A stretch of 8,035 nucleotides of DNA from CBDUQP01 sp965369385 (GTDB lineage: Bacteria > Planctomycetota > Phycisphaerae > SM23-33), in NCBI GenBank assembly GCA_965369385.1, contig CBDUQP010000142.1, forward strand, positions 1 through 8,035, read 5' to 3'. Positions 5,854 to 8,035 of this stretch are shown one piece after another. Below the pieces are notes generated by a model. It saw only the letters and a list, made by a program, of their open reading frames with translations, was not told the DNA's origin and made no database searches. Both the position numbers and the translations under genes were made by a program. Position 1 is the first letter of the stretch. Each line of letters starts with the position of its first letter.

Positions 5854-6825
5854 ATGCCAAGCAGATATGAGCAATTCGACAGAAACAAGCTGAAAATACT
5901 TCCGCTGGACCAACGCCAGCACCTGGTAACCATCGAAAGTGTCCTCCAGCTCGATCAGGCACCCATGGAATTCGAAAACGAGGGCCTGTGCCTGCTTGCC
6001 GATGCAATCCAGAAGGCACACCGCGATTCACGCGCGGTGGTACTGCTGATGGGAGCCCACGTCATAAAGCAGGGCCTAAGCCGTTTCGTAATAGACATGA
6101 TCAAACGCGGATGGATTTCCGTGATTGCCATGAACGGCGCGTGCTCCGTGCATGATTTCGAAATGGCAAAAATCGGGGCCACTTCAGAACCCGTAGCCCG
6201 ATACATCTCCGAAGGTCAGTTCGGTCTGTGGGACCAAACCGGACAGATCAACGATATAGTCCACGCGGGCAACTCCGAAGGCATGGGATACGGAGAATCG
6301 CTGGGCAAGGCCGTTTCGGCGAGCGATTTTGCCCACAAAGACGTGTCCATATTCGGCGCAGCATGGGATGCAGGCGTGCCAGCGACGGTGCACATTGGAG
6401 TCGGTTACGACATAATCCACGAACACCCGAATTTCAATGCAGCAAGCGCGGGTGAAGCCAGCTATCGCGACTTCCTCACATTCACCAAGGTGATGGAAGA
6501 CCTCGAAGGCGGCGTGGTGATGTGCTACGGCACTGCCGTCATGGGCCCGGAAGTCTACCTCAAGGCACTTTCCATGGTCCGTAACGTCGCAAGCCGCCAG
6601 GGGCGAGAGATCTGTCACTTCACATCGGCAGTGTTCGACCTGATGCAGCTTAAACGCGACATACACACCGAAGCCCCCAAGAACACGCCAGAATACTACT
6701 ATCGCCCGTATAAAACAGTCCTTGTTCGCACGGTGAAAGATGGCGGCACAAGCCACTACATCCAAGGCGATCACCTGGCAACAATGCCCGCCCTGCACAA
6801 ACTGCTCGTGGAGCGAATGGGGTAG
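5854..6825 (+). CDS. Deoxyhypusine synthase-like protein (DHS family, noncanonical active site)
   Basis: The 323-residue product is close to archaeal DHS length and has no signal peptide, so it should be cytoplasmic. Landmarks follow the DHS fold in order. LLMGAHVIKQGLSRFVIDMIKRG (residues 64-86) corresponds to the DHS G-x-S/H-x-I-x-x-G segment. MNGACSVHDFE (93-103) corresponds to TTAGGxEED of the NAD site. SIFGAAWDAGVPATVHIGVGYDIIHEHP (165-192) corresponds to the IPVFxPALTDGSxGD region. GVVMCYGTAVMGPEVYLKA (220-238) corresponds to the ILGGGVVKH strand-helix. True DHS moves aminobutyl from spermidine to eIF5A through a Lys in an EAVSWGK motif; here the matching stretch reads EYYYRPYKT (280-288), so the reaction is likely different. 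Bacteria lack eIF5A, and bacterial members mostly have unknown or polyamine-related roles. GGGAAGG lies 13 nt upstream of the ATG, a weak or distant ribosome site. Fold call by eye, not by search. Confidence 0.7.
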   Translation: MPSRYEQFDRNKLKILPLDQRQHLVTIESVLQLDQAPMEFENEGLCLLADAIQKAHRDSRAVVLLMGAHVIKQGLSRFVIDMIKRGWISVIAMNGACSVHDFEMAKIGATSEPVARYISEGQFGLWDQTGQINDIVHAGNSEGMGYGESLGKAVSASDFAHKDVSIFGAAWDAGVPATVHIGVGYDIIHEHPNFNAASAGEASYRDFLTFTKVMEDLEGGVVMCYGTAVMGPEVYLKALSMVRNVASRQGREICHFTSAVFDLMQLKRDIHTEAPKNTPEYYYRPYKTVLVRTVKDGGTSHYIQGDHLATMPALHKLLVERMG

Positions 6826-6830
6826 AGTTA

Positions 6831-6884
6831 CTGCTGAAGTATTAGGCTCGACGACAGACCCGCACTCAGCAGGAATAGCTTTTT
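6831..6884 (+). terminator. Weak terminator candidate after the DHS-like gene
   Basis: CTGCTGA (6831-6837) pairs perfectly with TCAGCAG (6866-6872), and a run of five T occurs at 6880-6884. The 28-nt loop and the 7-nt gap before the T-run make this a poor intrinsic terminator, but it sits just past the stop, in the 69-bp convergent gap. Confidence 0.3.
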
Positions 6885-6894
6885 CAACGGGCGG

Positions 6895-7104
6895 CTAGGC
6901 ATGGACCGCGACCTCGAAGGTCGTCACTAAGGGGCGTTGTGTCTGCTCAGCAGGGAACTCATCCAGATAAAGCTCGGTAGCTTCCTGCAAATTGCGGAGG
7001 GCATTTTCTATGCTATCGCCTTGGCTGACAGTGCCGACTTCTGGGCAATCCGCTACGAACATATCCCCTTCTTTATGAAGTACAGCCGTAAATGTTCTAT
7101 TCAT
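6895..7104 (-). CDS. HicB-like antitoxin, apparently solitary
   Basis: The 69-residue product fits the short HicB/UPF0150 family: an opening strand TFTAVLHKEG, then DMFVADCPEVGTVSQGDSIENALRNLQEATELYL (residues 14-47), the usual 'aDcPevG..s.GdsieeAl.nl.ea' core with a partly degenerate RNase-H-like fold, and a short tail ending FEVAVHA. There is no C-terminal ribbon-helix-helix or HTH domain. GGGAG lies 6 nt before ATG 7104. HicB proteins normally neutralise a neighbouring HicA mRNA interferase (about 60 residues, double-stranded-RNA-binding-like fold with a catalytic His). None is found downstream (69 bp to a convergent gene) or in the 145 bp upstream. It may be an orphan, act on a distant toxin, or be a remnant. 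Confidence 0.75.
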   Translation of the reverse strand: MNRTFTAVLHKEGDMFVADCPEVGTVSQGDSIENALRNLQEATELYLDEFPAEQTQRPLVTTFEVAVHA

Positions 7105-7110
7105 GATGAA

Positions 7111-7115
7111 CTCCC
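7111..7115 (-). promoter_or_regulatory. Shine-Dalgarno GGGAG for the HicB-like gene
   Basis: GGGAG ends 6 nt before ATG 7104, supporting that start. Confidence 0.55.
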
Positions 7116-7249
7116 AAGGTCAGTCGATCAATTGCCTGGCGAACAAGCAACAGCAAGACACTGCTGATATTCGGAGGCGATTGAATACGTGCAAAACAGT
7201 GGATGCAACCAAGGACTCACGCCCTCCTCAGTCCGGCCCCGACAGAGAA

Positions 7250-7840
7250 CTATCCGACCCAGTCGATGTCTGATCTGAGATTCTCGGCACCAGAGGCGGT
7301 TATTGCCGCATCGCCGGCATCGGAGTCCGAATTGCCCGCTCGCTCAAGGAATGCTCGCATGTCGCCGGCAATTGCTTGGGCCTCGTCCACACTTCCGATC
7401 GGTTCGAGACGAACGTGCTGCTCTGCATTCGCCGCTGCGGCGCTTTCGGCGTGCATATCGCCAACTGCTTCCTGCAGGGCCTGGCGAATTCCCGCCACTG
7501 CCTGCCTGGCCACAAGGTAACTGCCCAGTTCAACACCGCCATCGCCAATTTCGCTATCGAGCTTGGCCTGCGACGCTACGCCCAGTTCGGCCTGCAGAGG
7601 CTTGTCCAGAAGTGACAGGACGTTTCCCGGTAGCAAACCAACAAGGAGATCATCAAGGAGCTTGCTTACGGAATCCGGCGCGAGGTTAGCGGGGATTTCC
7701 TTGAGCGCGTCGACAATTCGCCGCGCAGCGGTAGACGCACTGCGAACATCGCCCGCAGCGTCAGGGCCGTTATTGATTGGGGGGAACGGGAGTTTTCCAG
7801 AACCAAAGCCACCACCAATATTGCCGGGGAAATCTATCAC
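7250..7840 (-). CDS. Unrecognised 196-residue Ala/Asp/Leu-rich protein
   Basis: No family is recognised. From GTG 7840 the product begins (M)IDFPGNIGGGFGSGKLPFPP, a short Gly/Pro-rich lead without signal peptide or membrane helix. Mostly helical sequence follows: ARRIVDALKEIP, SVSKLLDDLLVGLLPGNVLSLLDKPL, a Gly-rich turn, then ARQAVAGIRQALQEAVGDMHAES and an acidic, Ala-rich C-terminus ending DIDWVG. Codon use is ordinary and it is the longest frame in this stretch, so it is probably a real gene. The frame is open to a GTG at 7951, but that start lies within the promoter's spacer and has no spaced Shine-Dalgarno. GGAG is 7 nt before 7840. The even spacing of helices could suit a structural or adaptor role, but this is not established. 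Confidence 0.6.
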   Translation of the reverse strand: MIDFPGNIGGGFGSGKLPFPPINNGPDAAGDVRSASTAARRIVDALKEIPANLAPDSVSKLLDDLLVGLLPGNVLSLLDKPLQAELGVASQAKLDSEIGDGGVELGSYLVARQAVAGIRQALQEAVGDMHAESAAAANAEQHVRLEPIGSVDEAQAIAGDMRAFLERAGNSDSDAGDAAITASGAENLRSDIDWVG

Positions 7841-7847
7841 CACCGAA

Positions 7848-7851
7848 CTCC
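7848..7851 (-). promoter_or_regulatory. Shine-Dalgarno GGAG deciding the GTG 7840 start
   Basis: GGAG lies 7 nt before GTG 7840 and 4 nt before an adjacent GTG at 7843. The spacing favours 7840. Confidence 0.5.
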
Positions 7852-7935
7852 AATTTAGATGAATACTCAAAATACCAGCACCCAACCCAACCCACAAGTC
7901 AAGCACTGCCAAGGCTCTAGGCGACTGCCAACACA

Positions 7936-7964
7936 ACTCTACGCAAACCACTCCTTCATGTCAA
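7936..7964 (-). promoter_or_regulatory. Sigma-70-type promoter TTGACA-17-TAGAGT
   Basis: On the minus strand, a perfect TTGACA (7964-7959) precedes TAGAGT (7941-7936, four of six) with the ideal 17-nt spacer. The start would be near 7929, giving a leader of about 90 nt to GTG 7840. This is the best promoter match in the window. Confidence 0.5.
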
Positions 7965-7987
7965 GCCGCACCGACAGACCATACACA

Positions 7988-8007
7988 GATTGCAGTATAT
8001 GATTGCA
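7988..8007. repeat. Short direct repeat GATTGCA, possible activator site
   Basis: GATTGCA occurs at 7988-7994 and 8001-8007, separated by GTATAT, upstream of the TTGACA promoter at about -59 to -78 from the predicted start. Two 7-bp copies are not much evidence on their own. Confidence 0.2.
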
Positions 8008-8035
8008 TACCAGATCCGGCAGATTTCGCCAATTC

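Noticed and set aside
5046..5870. Second plus-strand open frame (274 codons) over the LTxxQ gene and divergent gap
   Set aside because: Ser/Cys/Phe-rich antisense composition with repeat mirror; it runs through the promoter region and overlaps the DHS-like start.
6184..6798. Minus-strand open frame of 204 codons inside the DHS-like gene
   Set aside because: Antisense shadow with Cys/His-rich composition, no start signal and no family; the plus frame has clear conserved blocks.
7841..7951. Upstream GTG 7951 start, adding 37 residues to the 196-residue protein
   Set aside because: The codon lies within the -35/-10 spacer and has no spaced Shine-Dalgarno; GTG 7840 has GGAG at 7 nt.
7940..7960. 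Six-codon ATG frame (MKEWFA) as a possible leader peptide
   Set aside because: It overlaps the TTGACA-17-TAGAGT promoter and would precede the transcription start; no ribosome site in front of it.

Overview
The window looks like an accessory or lightly annotated stretch of chromosome from a planctomycete-like bacterium, perhaps Phycisphaerae or a related uncultured lineage. This placement is inference. It rests on the very large secreted PKD-repeat protein that runs into a dockerin-like 'GDFNLD' start at its C-terminal side, on the Spy/LTxxQ tandem protein, on a bacterial deoxyhypusine-synthase-like gene, and on moderate GC with wide intergenic gaps. No rRNA, tRNA, CRISPR array, transposase or phage gene was recognised.

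Layout. Positions 3046 down to 1 (minus strand) hold one uninterrupted frame of at least 1,015 codons, cut by the window edge. It encodes a signal peptide, a zinc phospholipase C / S1-P1 nuclease-like head, eight PKD-like repeats of about 95 residues, and the first residues of what may be a dockerin/EF-hand tail. Positions 3047-3601 are a 555-bp gene-free stretch with two hairpins and a candidate TATAAT promoter pointing at that gene. Positions 4381-3602 (minus) encode a five-helix membrane protein with a C-terminal bacterial PH-like domain. Positions 5629-4628 (minus) encode an exported, very basic protein built from four tandem Spy/CpxP-like units carrying eight LTxxQ-type motifs. It is followed by a clear intrinsic terminator at 4509-4554. 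Positions 5854-6825 (plus) encode a deoxyhypusine-synthase-fold protein whose usual SWGK active-site segment is not conserved. Positions 7104-6895 (minus) encode a solitary HicB-like antitoxin with no HicA visible. Positions 7840-7250 (minus) encode an unrecognised 196-residue Ala-rich protein with a GTG start, a good Shine-Dalgarno and an upstream TTGACA-17-TAGAGT promoter.

How the genes relate. Most genes appear to be separate transcription units: gaps are large, a terminator lies after the LTxxQ gene, and the gene at 5854 is divergent from it. I see no multi-gene system. Two proteins (the PKD protein and the LTxxQ protein) are exported and both are built by internal tandem duplication. The most notable items are the zinc-head/PKD architecture with exactly five cysteines, one at each of five module boundaries, the fourfold LTxxQ duplication with an exact 228-bp period, and the deoxyhypusine-synthase-like protein lacking the canonical active-site motif.
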